From Hyphomonadaceae bacterium (GTDB lineage Bacteria; Pseudomonadota; Alphaproteobacteria; Rhizobiales; Hyphomicrobiaceae), in assembly GCA_019747815.1 (NCBI GenBank), contig JAIEQJ010000094.1:1-57818 (forward strand): a DNA stretch of 57,818 nucleotides, in the 5' to 3' direction. Of the stretch, positions 33,616-41,788 are shown piece by piece; position 1 is the first letter of the stretch; the number at the start of each line of letters is the position of its first letter. The translations under genes were made by a program, and so were the position numbers. The notes beneath the pieces are model-generated. The model saw only the letters and a list, made by a program, of their open reading frames with translations, ran no database searches and was not told the origin of the DNA.

Positions 33616-34863
33616 ATGATCACTCGCAGGCAGGCTTTGATCGGTGGCGCCGCCACCTCGGTCGCATTGCAGGCACCGGCGCTTCTCGCCCAACCCCGTG
33701 AAGTGGTCATAGGCGTCATCTTTCCAATGTCCGGCCCGAGTGCCCAGATCGGCCGCGACGCGCGCTTTGCCTTGGAAACCGCGCTGGAGATCGTCAACGG
33801 ACAATACGATTTCGATTTGCCGACCGCCCGCCATGCGGGATTGCCCGGGCTCGGCAATGCCAAGGTGCGCCTGGTGTTCGCCGACCATCAAGGCGACCCG
33901 CAGAAGGGGCGGGCCGAGGCCGAGCGGTTGATCACGCAGGAGCGCGTGTGTGCCATTGTCGGCGCCTATCATTCTTCGGTGGCTGCCACCGCGAGCGTAT
34001 CGTGCGAGCGCTATGCAACGCCGCTCGTCATCGGCGATTCGACATCGCCCAATCTGACCCGGCGAAACCTGAAGTTCTTCTTCCGCACCACGGCCCATGA
34101 CGAGATGTTCTCGGTGGCCATGTTCGATTTCCTTGATGCGCAGCGCGCCGCGGGCAAGCAGATCAAGTCGATCGCTCTCTTTCACGAAGACACGATCTTC
34201 GGCACCGATTCGTCCAACGTGCAGCGTCAGCTGGCGAAGGCCCGCGGCTACAACGTGACCGCCGATGTCAAATACCGCGCCAACACGCCGTCGCTGACCT
34301 CGGAGGTGCAGCAGCTCAAGAATGCCGATCCCGACGTCCTCCTGCCGTCGAGCTACACGACGGATGCCATCCTGCTGGTGCGCACGATGGCCGAGCTTGG
34401 ATACAAGCCCAAGAATATCCTCGCGCAGGCCGCTGGTTTCGCCGATCAGGCCGTGTTCGATGCGGTCGGAGACAAGCTCGGCGGCATGATCTCGCGCGCA
34501 AGCTTTGCGATCGACATGGCTGCCCAGCGTCCGACCATCGGCCGTGTCAACGATATGTTCAAGGCGCGGGCCAACCGTGATCTCAACGACAACACGGCGC
34601 GCCAGTTCATGGCGCTGATCGTTCTTGTCGATGCCATCAATCGGGCCAAGTCCACCGAAGGAGCCGCGATCCGGGATGCGCTGGCGGCGACGGACATCCC
34701 CGGCGCGCAGACGATCATGCCGTGGGCGGGATGCAAGTTCGACAAGGACGGCCAGAACGCAACCGCCAATCCCGTCCTCATTCAATACGTCAACAAGCAG
34801 TGGGTGACGATCTTCCCGGCCGGCTCCGCGGTCCGCGGCCCCATCTGGCCCATGAACGGTTAG
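33616..34863 (+). CDS. Branched-chain-type amino-acid ABC transporter substrate-binding protein
   Basis: Periplasmic type I receptor of 415 residues. The N-terminus MITRRQALIGGAATSVALQA is a signal sequence with a twin arginine. The mature domain has VVIGVIFPMSGPSAQIGRDA, VRLVFADHQGDPQKGRAEAERLI, CAIVGAYHSSVA and FFRTTAHDEMFSVAM, typical of LivJ/HAAT receptors. It is the first of five genes forming a complete importer. The ligand cannot be read from the sequence. Confidence 0.93.
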   Translation: MITRRQALIGGAATSVALQAPALLAQPREVVIGVIFPMSGPSAQIGRDARFALETALEIVNGQYDFDLPTARHAGLPGLGNAKVRLVFADHQGDPQKGRAEAERLITQERVCAIVGAYHSSVAATASVSCERYATPLVIGDSTSPNLTRRNLKFFFRTTAHDEMFSVAMFDFLDAQRAAGKQIKSIALFHEDTIFGTDSSNVQRQLAKARGYNVTADVKYRANTPSLTSEVQQLKNADPDVLLPSSYTTDAILLVRTMAELGYKPKNILAQAAGFADQAVFDAVGDKLGGMISRASFAIDMAAQRPTIGRVNDMFKARANRDLNDNTARQFMALIVLVDAINRAKSTEGAAIRDALAATDIPGAQTIMPWAGCKFDKDGQNATANPVLIQYVNKQWVTIFPAGSAVRGPIWPMNG

Positions 34864-34963
34864 ACGGCGAGGCCTCGCCGTCGTCTCTTCGCGGCCGATG
34901 CAGGTCGGCGCGCGCGCGGTGTGCCGCGGCGCGAGCGCGCACGCTCAAACAAGGATCGTCTCG

Positions 34964-35842
34964 ATGCAGATCGAGTCTCTGCTGCAGGTGTTTGCCAGCG
35001 GTCTTCTGATGGGATTGCTGTATGCGCTGATCGCGGTTGGCCTGTCCCTGATCTTCGGGCTCATGAACGTCGTCAACTTCGCGCATGGCGAGTTCCTGAT
35101 GGTGGCGATGTACGCCGTCTACAGCCTTTGGGTCGTCACCTTGCTCGATCCGGTGCTGCTCGCGCCGGTGGCGACGGCCTTCTTGTTCGGGGTGGGCGCG
35201 TTCGCCTACATGGGTGTGGTGCGCTTTGCCATGCGCGCGAAATCGAATGTGTCGATGGTGCAGATTTTCGCGACGTTCGGCCTCGCCATCTTCATCCAGG
35301 GCGTTGCACAGTATTTCTTCACGCCCGACTATCGCAGCATCACGGATACCTGGCTCGGCGGCAAAACCATCAGCATCGGCGGGCTCTTCCTGCCGGCGCC
35401 GCAGCTCATCGGCGGCTTGATCTCCATCGTCCTCTTCATCGGCCTCTATCTGCTCATGAGCCGCACGGATTTCGGCAAGGCGCTGGAGGCGACGCGCGAG
35501 GATCAGGGCGCGGTTGCCCTGGTCGGCATCAATCGCAACAAGGTCTTCGCGCTGGGCTGGGGGCTGGGGGCGGCTCTGGTCGGAGCGGCCGGCGCTGTGC
35601 TCGCCATCTTCTACTACATCTATCCCCAGGTGGGCGGACCGTTCGCGCTGATTGCGTACGTGGTCGTCGCGCTCGGCGGTTTCGGCAGCATCTTCGGCGC
35701 GCTGGCGGCGGGCATCATCGTCGGACTTGTCGAGGCCTTCACGGCCGTTCTCATTCCGCCCTCGATGAAAACGATCGCGGTCTATTCACTCTATCTCGCC
35801 GTGGTGTTCATTCGGCCCAACGGGCTGTTCGGGAGGCTGTGA
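34964..35842 (+). CDS. Branched-chain-type ABC transporter permease (LivH family)
   Basis: Inner-membrane permease of 292 residues with about eight helices. LivH signatures are GLLYALIAVGLSLIFGLMNV followed by NFAHGEF near the N-terminus, and a coupling region around ALEATREDQGAVALVGINRN. It ends with VYSLYLAVVFIRPNGLFG. The ATG at 34964 is chosen as the start of the first helix. The stop overlaps the next gene's ATG by one base (TGATG). Confidence 0.93.
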   Translation: MQIESLLQVFASGLLMGLLYALIAVGLSLIFGLMNVVNFAHGEFLMVAMYAVYSLWVVTLLDPVLLAPVATAFLFGVGAFAYMGVVRFAMRAKSNVSMVQIFATFGLAIFIQGVAQYFFTPDYRSITDTWLGGKTISIGGLFLPAPQLIGGLISIVLFIGLYLLMSRTDFGKALEATREDQGAVALVGINRNKVFALGWGLGAALVGAAGAVLAIFYYIYPQVGGPFALIAYVVVALGGFGSIFGALAAGIIVGLVEAFTAVLIPPSMKTIAVYSLYLAVVFIRPNGLFGRL

Positions 35843-36855
35843 TGAACGAGACCATGACGATGGCCGCCGCGTCGGCTGCCCCTACCCAGCGCGCGGCTGG
35901 TGCGCGACGCGCGCAGCTTCCGATTCTGGCTTTGGTCTGTGCCGTGACCGCGCTGCTGCCGCTGGTCATGCAGGACGTCTACCTGCAGAACGTGCTGATC
36001 CTCACCCTCATGTATGCGGCTCTGTCGCAGAGCTGGAACATTCTTGCGGGGTACTGCGGTCAGATATCTCTGGGCCATGCCCTCTATTTCGGCGTCGGCG
36101 CCTATGCGGCGTCCTTTCTGTTCGCCGGCTACGGCATCACGCCCTGGCTTGGCCTTCTCGTCGGTGCGGTTCTTTCCGCCGGGCTTGCCCTGGTCCTGGG
36201 ATATGTCTGCTTTGGCTTGAAGGGGCACTACTTCGCGATTGCCACCATGGTGATTGCCGAGATCGGGCTGCTTCTGGTCCACAATTCCGAGCTCTTCGGC
36301 GCGGCTCTCGGCATTCATTGGCCCCTGGGCGCCGACAGTTGGAGCAGCATGCAGTTTGCGCGCACCAAGCTGCCCTATATCTATCTCGCCCTGGCCCTGT
36401 TCGTCCTCACCTGGCTGGCGACCTATGCGATCGAAGGCTCGCGCTGGGGCTTTTGGTGGCGGGCGATCAAGGATGACCCGGAAGCGGCTGAAAGTCTGGG
36501 CGTTGAGGTCTTCCGCTCGAAGATGGCGGCCGCCGCGGTGTCCGCTTTCTTCACCGCCGCCGGTGGCGCGTTCTATGCCGCGTACGTGGCCTACGTCGAT
36601 CCCGAAAGCGTCATGTCATTCCGCTTCTCGCTGCTCTTTGCGCTGCCCGCCGTGCTCGGCGGGATCGGTACCTTGTGGGGCCCGGCCGTCGGCGCGCTGA
36701 TCCTGATCCCGATCACTGAATTGACGCGCAGCTATGTCGGCGGCTCGGGCAGCGGTCTCGACCTCATCATCTATGGTGGTCTCATCATGATCGTCGCTCT
36801 GGTGAAGCCGGAGGGACTTCTCAGCCTGGTGCGTCCCGGAGGGGCCAAAGCGTGA
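35842..36855 (+). CDS. Branched-chain-type ABC transporter permease (LivM family)
   Basis: Second permease of 337 residues with about nine helices. It has ALSQSWNILAGYCGQISLGH and GVGAYAASFLF near the N-terminus, GLKGHYFAIATMVIAEIG, the coupling motif WWRAIKDDPEAAESLGVEV and the terminal GLIMIVALVKPEGLL, all LivM-like. It overlaps the LivH-type gene upstream and the ATPase gene downstream, as in one polycistronic message. Confidence 0.93.
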   Translation: MNETMTMAAASAAPTQRAAGARRAQLPILALVCAVTALLPLVMQDVYLQNVLILTLMYAALSQSWNILAGYCGQISLGHALYFGVGAYAASFLFAGYGITPWLGLLVGAVLSAGLALVLGYVCFGLKGHYFAIATMVIAEIGLLLVHNSELFGAALGIHWPLGADSWSSMQFARTKLPYIYLALALFVLTWLATYAIEGSRWGFWWRAIKDDPEAAESLGVEVFRSKMAAAAVSAFFTAAGGAFYAAYVAYVDPESVMSFRFSLLFALPAVLGGIGTLWGPAVGALILIPITELTRSYVGGSGSGLDLIIYGGLIMIVALVKPEGLLSLVRPGGAKA

Positions 36856-37589
36856 TGGCCGGCACATTCATTCTGGAAGCGCGCGGCGTTACGCGCCAGT
36901 TCGGCGGCCTCGTCGCCAACAAGAACATTACGATGCACGTCAGGCAGGGGGAGATCCTGGCGCTGATCGGCCCCAACGGCGCGGGCAAGTCGACGCTCTT
37001 CAATCTGATCGCCGGTGCGTTTCCGCCGTCCTCGGGCAAGCTCCTGTTCGAGGGCAAGGCGGTGGCCGATCTGTCCGCCACGCAAAGATGCAGACTGGGC
37101 ATAGCGCGGACGTTTCAGGTGCCGCGCAGCTTCGATTCAATGAATGTGATCGAGAATGTCATGGTGGGGTCGTTCGTACGCCACACCGGCACTCAAGCCG
37201 CCCGCCGTGCGGCTTGGAGGACGCTCGAGTACGTCGGCCTTGCCGATCGTGCCGAAGCCCCTACGACCGAATTGACCCCGCCGGAAAAGCGCCGGCTGGA
37301 AATGGCGCGGGCCCTTGCCACCGAGCCGAAGCTGCTGCTGCTCGACGAGGTGATGGCAGGGCTCACGCCATCCGAGGCCCAGAAGGGCATCCAGCTTGTG
37401 CGCAGCATACGCGACCGCGGGATCACCGTCGTCATGGTCGAGCACGTCATGGAGATCGTGATGCCTTTGGTCGACCGCGCGGTGGTGCTGCATTTTGGCG
37501 AGGTGCTGGCCGAGGGCCACCCGAAGGATGTGGTGCGCGACGACAAGGTCATCACCGCCTATCTCGGGGAGCGCCACCGTGCGGCATGA
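36855..37589 (+). CDS. Branched-chain-type ABC transporter ATPase (LivG family)
   Basis: ATP-hydrolysing subunit of 244 residues. The Walker A motif is GPNGAGKST, the LivG-specific segment is LGIARTFQVPRSFDSMNVIENV, and Walker B is LLLLDEVMAGL, followed by the VVMVEHVMEIVM H-loop region. The ABC signature reads ELTPPEKRRLEMARAL instead of LSxGQ, a variant known in one LivG branch, so I do not regard it as broken. The ATG at 36855 overlaps the LivM-type stop; a GTG at 36852 is also possible. Confidence 0.92.
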   Translation: MAGTFILEARGVTRQFGGLVANKNITMHVRQGEILALIGPNGAGKSTLFNLIAGAFPPSSGKLLFEGKAVADLSATQRCRLGIARTFQVPRSFDSMNVIENVMVGSFVRHTGTQAARRAAWRTLEYVGLADRAEAPTTELTPPEKRRLEMARALATEPKLLLLDEVMAGLTPSEAQKGIQLVRSIRDRGITVVMVEHVMEIVMPLVDRAVVLHFGEVLAEGHPKDVVRDDKVITAYLGERHRAA

Positions 37590-37605
37590 AGGCATCAACT
37601 CGGGC

Positions 37606-38340
37606 ATGTCGCCGAACGCATCCACGGCGACGCCGCTGCTTGCTGTTCGCGGCCTGACCACGGCCTACCGCGGCTTGATTGCGGTATCCGACGTATCGAT
37701 CGATGTGGATCAGGGTGAGATCGTGGTCGTGGCGGGCGCCAACGGCGCCGGCAAATCCACCCTTCTCAAATCGGTCGCAGGCCTCGAGCGCGCTCGGTCG
37801 GGCGCCATCACCTTCTTTGGCGAGCGCATTGAAGCCATGCCTGGTCACGTCATTACCGAGCGCGGCCTGGCCTATGTGCCCGAGAACAGGCGGCTGTTTC
37901 CGGGGCTCTCCGTCTCCGACAACTTGCGTCTTGGCAGCTACCTCTATCGCAAGCGGGCGGATCGCGAGGCGCCGCTCGAGCGCGTTTTCTCGCTCTTCCC
38001 GCGGCTCAAGGAGCGTCTGCAGCAACGGGCAGGAACGCTGTCGGGGGGTGAGCAGCAAATGCTGGCCATCGGCCGCGCGCTGATGACGAGGCCGCGCCTG
38101 CTGATGCTTGATGAGCCCTCGCAGGGGATCATGCCGAAGCTGGTCGACGAGATTTTCGCCGCCGTGCAGTCGATCCGAGACACCGGCGTCACCATTCTTC
38201 TTGTCGAGCAGCGGCTGGCGGAAAGCCTCGAGATCGCGAACCGGGCCTACGTGCTGCAGACCGGCCGGCTGATCCTTTCGGGGACGGCGGCCGAGGTGCG
38301 CGACAATCCTGACGTGCGCAAGGCGTATTTGGGCATATGA
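37606..38340 (+). CDS. Branched-chain-type ABC transporter ATPase (LivF family)
   Basis: Second ATPase of 244 residues with Walker A AGANGAGKST, the LivF segment GLAYVPENRRLFPGLSVSDN, an intact signature LSGGEQQMLAIGRALM and Walker B LLMLDEPSQGI. The ATG at 37606 is taken; a GTG at 37579 overlapping the LivG-type stop would add nine residues and is a real alternative. It closes the importer operon and is convergent with GntR-2. Confidence 0.92.
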   Translation: MSPNASTATPLLAVRGLTTAYRGLIAVSDVSIDVDQGEIVVVAGANGAGKSTLLKSVAGLERARSGAITFFGERIEAMPGHVITERGLAYVPENRRLFPGLSVSDNLRLGSYLYRKRADREAPLERVFSLFPRLKERLQQRAGTLSGGEQQMLAIGRALMTRPRLLMLDEPSQGIMPKLVDEIFAAVQSIRDTGVTILLVEQRLAESLEIANRAYVLQTGRLILSGTAAEVRDNPDVRKAYLGI

Positions 38341-38366
38341 GGCGGCGCAAGGCTTGATCTACCGAT

Positions 38367-38392
38367 GCCGCCGGCCGGCGGCTGTCGCCGCC
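38367..38392. terminator. GC-rich palindromes between convergent genes
   Basis: GCCGCCGGCCGGCGGC is a perfect 16-base palindrome, and its right half also pairs as GGCGGC-TGTC-GCCGCC. It lies in the 62-base gap between the importer ATPase and GntR-2. No U-tract follows. It is plausible as a terminator but unproven. Confidence 0.4.
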
Positions 38393-38402
38393 CGGCGCCC
38401 CA

Positions 38403-39101
38403 TCAGGCCACCGCGATATTGGTTTTGCTCAGAGTGCTGTGGTTGATGATGCCGTCAATGACCATGGACTGAACGCTCTTGATATGCGCCACCGCGATGG
38501 CCCGGGCACGCGCTCCGTCATTGTCGAGAAGCGCATCGAACAAGGCATCGTGCTCCTGGCACATTTCCTCCGGGCGCTCGCGCAGGACAAAGCCGAGATG
38601 CAGAAGGCGGGTCATCTCATCCATGATCTGAGACAGCGCCGCAGCCAGCCGCGAGTTTCCCGATGATCGTGCGATCTCCATGTGGAAGTTGCGATTGGCC
38701 TCCATGAACCGCGCCTCGCTGGCATGGTCGCCGGGCACATAGCCATGGGCGCATTTCGCGTTGAGCTCGCGCAGGCGCGCAACATTGACGTTGCCGCACG
38801 CTTTTTCCACCGCCACGGGCTCGAGCAGGAGCCGCAGCTCGAACACCTCCTTGACCGACTGCAGTGTCACCGGCGCGATCAGGTGTCCCGACCGCGGAAT
38901 GGCGATCACATAGCCCTCCTGCACGAGCTTTGAGAGCGCTTGCCGGATCGGAGCCTTGCCGAAGCCGTACGTATTGGTCAGCTTCGTCTCGCTCACCTCC
39001 TCGCCGGGCGCGAGATTGCACCAGACGATATCGTACTTGATCCTCCGGAAGGCCTCCTCGCTCAGTCCCCGCTTTGGCTGCTCACCATCTTCTGGTGTCA
39101 T
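38403..39101 (-). CDS. GntR family transcriptional regulator (GntR-2)
   Basis: A 232-residue FCD-type GntR regulator paralogous to GntR-1. The winged helix has AFRRIKYDIVWCNLAPGEEV and recognition helix YGFGKAPIRQALSKL. The ligand domain has EVFELRLLLEPVAVEKACG, GDHASEARFMEANRNFHMEI and MCQEHDALFDALLDNDGA. The two proteins share the same domain layout and several landmark stretches (PGDxxSEAxF, NxxFHxxxA, GNxRLxAxLSQ). The ATG at 39101 is the most natural start. It is divergent from the redox operon, whose promoter carries a perfect palindrome, so it probably represses that operon. Confidence 0.92.
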   Translation of the reverse strand: MTPEDGEQPKRGLSEEAFRRIKYDIVWCNLAPGEEVSETKLTNTYGFGKAPIRQALSKLVQEGYVIAIPRSGHLIAPVTLQSVKEVFELRLLLEPVAVEKACGNVNVARLRELNAKCAHGYVPGDHASEARFMEANRNFHMEIARSSGNSRLAAALSQIMDEMTRLLHLGFVLRERPEEMCQEHDALFDALLDNDGARARAIAVAHIKSVQSMVIDGIINHSTLSKTNIAVA

Positions 39102-39242
39102 CGTATTCCTCAACCGGTGGAGCGGCGGACGCGGGCCATCCGGCAGCCATGGCGTGCCGGACACGGGGGCGCCCTAGCCAAAAAACCCATAAGTGCAAGC
39201 TTGGCATTATAGCGCCGGCAGAAGGAAATTTCAAACATCAAG

Positions 39243-39273
39243 TATTGACATGTCAATACGGCCAATCTAGCAT
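39243..39273 (+). promoter_or_regulatory. Promoter of the redox operon with overlapping operator
   Basis: TATTGACATGTCAATA at 39243-39258 is a perfect 16-base palindrome. Its left half contains a consensus -35 box, TTGACA (39245-39250), followed 17 bases later by TAGCAT (39268-39273) as a -10 box. The flavoprotein Shine-Dalgarno AGGAGG is at 39284-39289. A regulator bound here would block the -35 box. GntR-2, divergent and adjacent, is the likely ligand; GntR-1 could share it. Confidence 0.75.
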
Positions 39274-39301
39274 TCCTTCAAACAGGAGGAACGCGACGGA
39301 A

Positions 39302-41020
39302 ATGGCCGATATCAAGACCGATGTTCTGGTGATCGGTGCAGGGGCTGCAGGCATGTCCGCTGCCATGTCGGCGGCGAAGGCCGGCGCCTCGGTGCTGCTG
39401 GTCGACAAAAGCATGATCGGCCGAGGCGGCGCGACCATCATGGCGCAGATGACCGTCGCTGCTGCCCTCAACGAGCATGATCCCGACGACTGGACGCGTC
39501 ATCTCGCCGACACGCTCAAGGCCGGCCGGGGGATCTGCAACGAGGAGCTTGCGGCGGTCCTGTGCCGCGAGGCGCCGGATCGCATTCGCGAGCTTGACGG
39601 CTGGAAGGTCGGCTGGGCGCGCGACGCGGATGGCCGTATCAGCGCGGTCATGGCGCCGGGGCATAGTGCGCGACGCTGCGTCTACGTCGATTTCCTGAAC
39701 ACCGGCCCCGCCATTGCGCAGACGCTGCGCACCCAGGTATCGCGCGTCAGGGCCGTCAAGCGGGTGAGCGGGTTGTCGATCCGGGATCTGGTGGTTCACA
39801 ACGGACGTGTGATCGGCGCCGTCGGCGTCAATGCCGATGACGGCATGCGCGTGAGCATCGCCGCCAAGGCCACCATCATGGCTGCCGGCGGCCTGACCAA
39901 GCTCTTCCGGCGCAACAGCGCATCAGCCAACATGGGCGGCGACGCCTATGCGATTGCGCTGCGGGCCGGCGCCGAGCTGATCGACATGGAGTTTCCTCAA
40001 TTCTTCCCCATCGGCCATCTGGCGCCGCGCCTGGTGGGGATGGATCCGATCATGTGGGATCCGTTCCGCTACAAGCTGGGCGGGCGCCTGCTGAATGGGC
40101 GCAATGAAGAGTTTCTCGAGAACTATGGTGTTGTGGATCGAGGCGTGTACTCCGCGCCGCGCGATATCACCGCCTACGCCATCGTCAAGGAGAACGAGGC
40201 CGGTCGGGGCTCGCCCTCGGGCGGGGCCTACCTCAGCTTCATGCATGTGCCCGAGGCCGATCTGAGAGCAGCCTTCGGCCCGGCCATCGACCTGCTGGCG
40301 CGCAACGGCATCGATCTCACGAATGAGCCGGTCGAGGTCGCGCCGATTGCCCACTATCACATGGGCGGGATCAAAGTGAACGTGCGGCTGGAAACCGGCG
40401 TTGCCGGGCTGTACGCCGCGGGCGAAGCCGTCGGAGGGGCAAACGGCGCGAACCGGCTGTCCGGCAACGCCCTGCCGGAGGCCCTGGTGTTTGGCGAGAG
40501 GGCGGGGCGCCACGCAGCGGAAGCCGCGCAAAGGCGCGATCTCGTCTGGGCCGATGCCGCGGCGACGCCGATCCTCGCCCTGATCGAGGAGGTCAACGCC
40601 CGCGCGCAGGCCAGCGCCGACGGAGCCGTCGCGGGGACGTCGGCGCTTTGGACCGAACTCCAGGCTCTGATGTGGCAGAAGGTCGGTCTCTTGCGCACGG
40701 AGGCGTCCTTGTCGGAGGCGCTGGACCGGCTCCGCGAGATGCGCTTGTCGGACCTGCCCGATCTGCCGCTGAGCCGAGGTGAGATCTTCAATACGACCGT
40801 CGAGGAATGGTTCGAGCTGCGCAACTCGCTTCAGGTGGCCGAGGCCATCACCCTTGCGGCACTCAATCGCAAGGAGAGCCGCGGGGCACATCAGCGTCTC
40901 GATCATCCCGAGACGGACGGCGCCTACGAGCGCAACCAGGTTCTCAGCCTGACCGGCGAAGCGATCAGCTCCACATGGATGCCGCTGGTCAAAGGCAACG
41001 CCAACTCCATCCCACTCTGA
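39302..41020 (+). CDS. FAD-dependent oxidoreductase, fumarate reductase/succinate dehydrogenase flavoprotein family
   Basis: A 572-residue flavoprotein with an N-terminal FAD site (VLVIGAGAAGMSAAMSAAKAG), NMGGDAYAIALRAGAELIDM, a HYHMGG motif (351-356), Arg in APRDIT (287) and GANRLSGNALPEALVFG (Arg385), followed by the helical C-terminal domain. Key His, Arg and Arg positions of fumarate reductases are kept. However, the QYHP histidine is Phe235 (QFFP), and there is no His in the FAD-attachment segment (RGGATIMAQMTVAA), so FAD is probably non-covalent. The substrate is therefore likely not fumarate itself. It is the first gene of an operon with an iron-sulfur protein, a ferredoxin, a creatininase-family protein and a ferredoxin reductase. 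Confidence 0.88.
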   Translation: MADIKTDVLVIGAGAAGMSAAMSAAKAGASVLLVDKSMIGRGGATIMAQMTVAAALNEHDPDDWTRHLADTLKAGRGICNEELAAVLCREAPDRIRELDGWKVGWARDADGRISAVMAPGHSARRCVYVDFLNTGPAIAQTLRTQVSRVRAVKRVSGLSIRDLVVHNGRVIGAVGVNADDGMRVSIAAKATIMAAGGLTKLFRRNSASANMGGDAYAIALRAGAELIDMEFPQFFPIGHLAPRLVGMDPIMWDPFRYKLGGRLLNGRNEEFLENYGVVDRGVYSAPRDITAYAIVKENEAGRGSPSGGAYLSFMHVPEADLRAAFGPAIDLLARNGIDLTNEPVEVAPIAHYHMGGIKVNVRLETGVAGLYAAGEAVGGANGANRLSGNALPEALVFGERAGRHAAEAAQRRDLVWADAAATPILALIEEVNARAQASADGAVAGTSALWTELQALMWQKVGLLRTEASLSEALDRLREMRLSDLPDLPLSRGEIFNTTVEEWFELRNSLQVAEAITLAALNRKESRGAHQRLDHPETDGAYERNQVLSLTGEAISSTWMPLVKGNANSIPL

Positions 41021-41033
41021 GCGAGACAGACCG

Positions 41034-41387
41034 ATGACGAGCATGGTCACCCTGTCGGTAACGCGCGGCACGCAAGCAACCGGCACCCGCGTCGAGGCGT
41101 TCAACGTGCCCTTTACCGAGGGCATGTCGGTGCTGGATGCGCTGTTGTGGATACGGGCCAACGCGGATCCCACGCTTGCGATCCGCTACAGCTGCATCAA
41201 CGCCAACGCCTGCAAGGAATGCTCGGTGATGGTGAACGGTGAGGTCACCTATGCCTGCACGGCGCGGCTGTCGCTGCAGGGCGCCAAGGTCGAGCCGCTG
41301 GAGAGCAAGACGCTGGTTCGGGATTTGGTGACCGACATCCTGCCCGCCAAGGAGCACCTCTCGGCTGTGCTCGCCCCGCGCCGTTAG
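41034..41387 (+). CDS. Small 2Fe-2S protein like the N-terminal domain of SdhB/FrdB
   Basis: A 117-residue protein resembling only the plant-ferredoxin-like domain of SdhB/FrdB. It has VTLSVTRGTQ at the start, the SVLDALLWIRANADPTLAI helix, and cysteines at 54, 60, 63 and 75. Their C-x5-C-x2-C-x11-C spacing has one residue more in the first interval than the usual C-x4-C-x2-C. The C-terminal 4Fe-4S/3Fe-4S domain of SdhB is absent; a separate 7Fe ferredoxin is encoded next. Thirteen bases separate it from the flavoprotein, so it is its probable electron partner. Confidence 0.82.
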   Translation: MTSMVTLSVTRGTQATGTRVEAFNVPFTEGMSVLDALLWIRANADPTLAIRYSCINANACKECSVMVNGEVTYACTARLSLQGAKVEPLESKTLVRDLVTDILPAKEHLSAVLAPRR

Positions 41388-41421
41388 TCCATCGCCCCGC
41401 TCGCGAGCGAAAGGAAGCTCC

Positions 41422-41757
41422 ATGGCCTTTGCCGTCACCGCGCTCTGCATCAGGTGCAAGTTCCAGGACTGCCTGCAGTCGTGCCCGGTCTCGTGCTTCT
41501 ACGAGGGCGAGAACATGCTGGTCATCAAGCCGGAGGACTGCATCGACTGCGGTGCCTGCGAGCCGGTGTGTCCGGCCGAGGCGATCGTCCGCGACAACGC
41601 CCCGGGCGCGGAAGAATGGGTCGAGTTCAATCGCAAGTATGCGGCGCTCTGGCCGAACATCCGCAAGTCTGGCGCCGTGCCCGAGGATGCCGAGGAGTGG
41701 GTCGGTGTGGAAGGGAAGCTGGAGACCCAGTTCAATCCGGCTCCCGCCCCGCGCTAG
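41422..41757 (+). CDS. 7Fe (3Fe-4S/4Fe-4S) ferredoxin
   Basis: A 111-residue ferredoxin of the FdxA type. Cysteines at 9, 12, 17, 21 and 25 (CIRCKFQDCLQSCPVSCFYEG) and at 40, 43, 46 and 50 (CIDCGACEPVC) define the two cluster sites; a C-terminal tail rich in acidic and aromatic residues (EEWVEFNRKYAALWPNI) follows, as in FdxA. It probably carries electrons between the flavoprotein pair and the downstream ferredoxin-NADP reductase. GAAAGGAAG precedes the ATG. Confidence 0.93.
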   Translation: MAFAVTALCIRCKFQDCLQSCPVSCFYEGENMLVIKPEDCIDCGACEPVCPAEAIVRDNAPGAEEWVEFNRKYAALWPNIRKSGAVPEDAEEWVGVEGKLETQFNPAPAPR

Positions 41758-41788
41758 GCAAAATGTTGCATCGGAGGAAAGGCTCAAG

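Noticed and set aside
36855-37589. LivG-type ATPase thought to be defective because the LSxGQ signature is missing
   Set aside because: The variant LTPPEKRRLEMARAL is common in one LivG branch and Walker A, Walker B and H-loop are intact.
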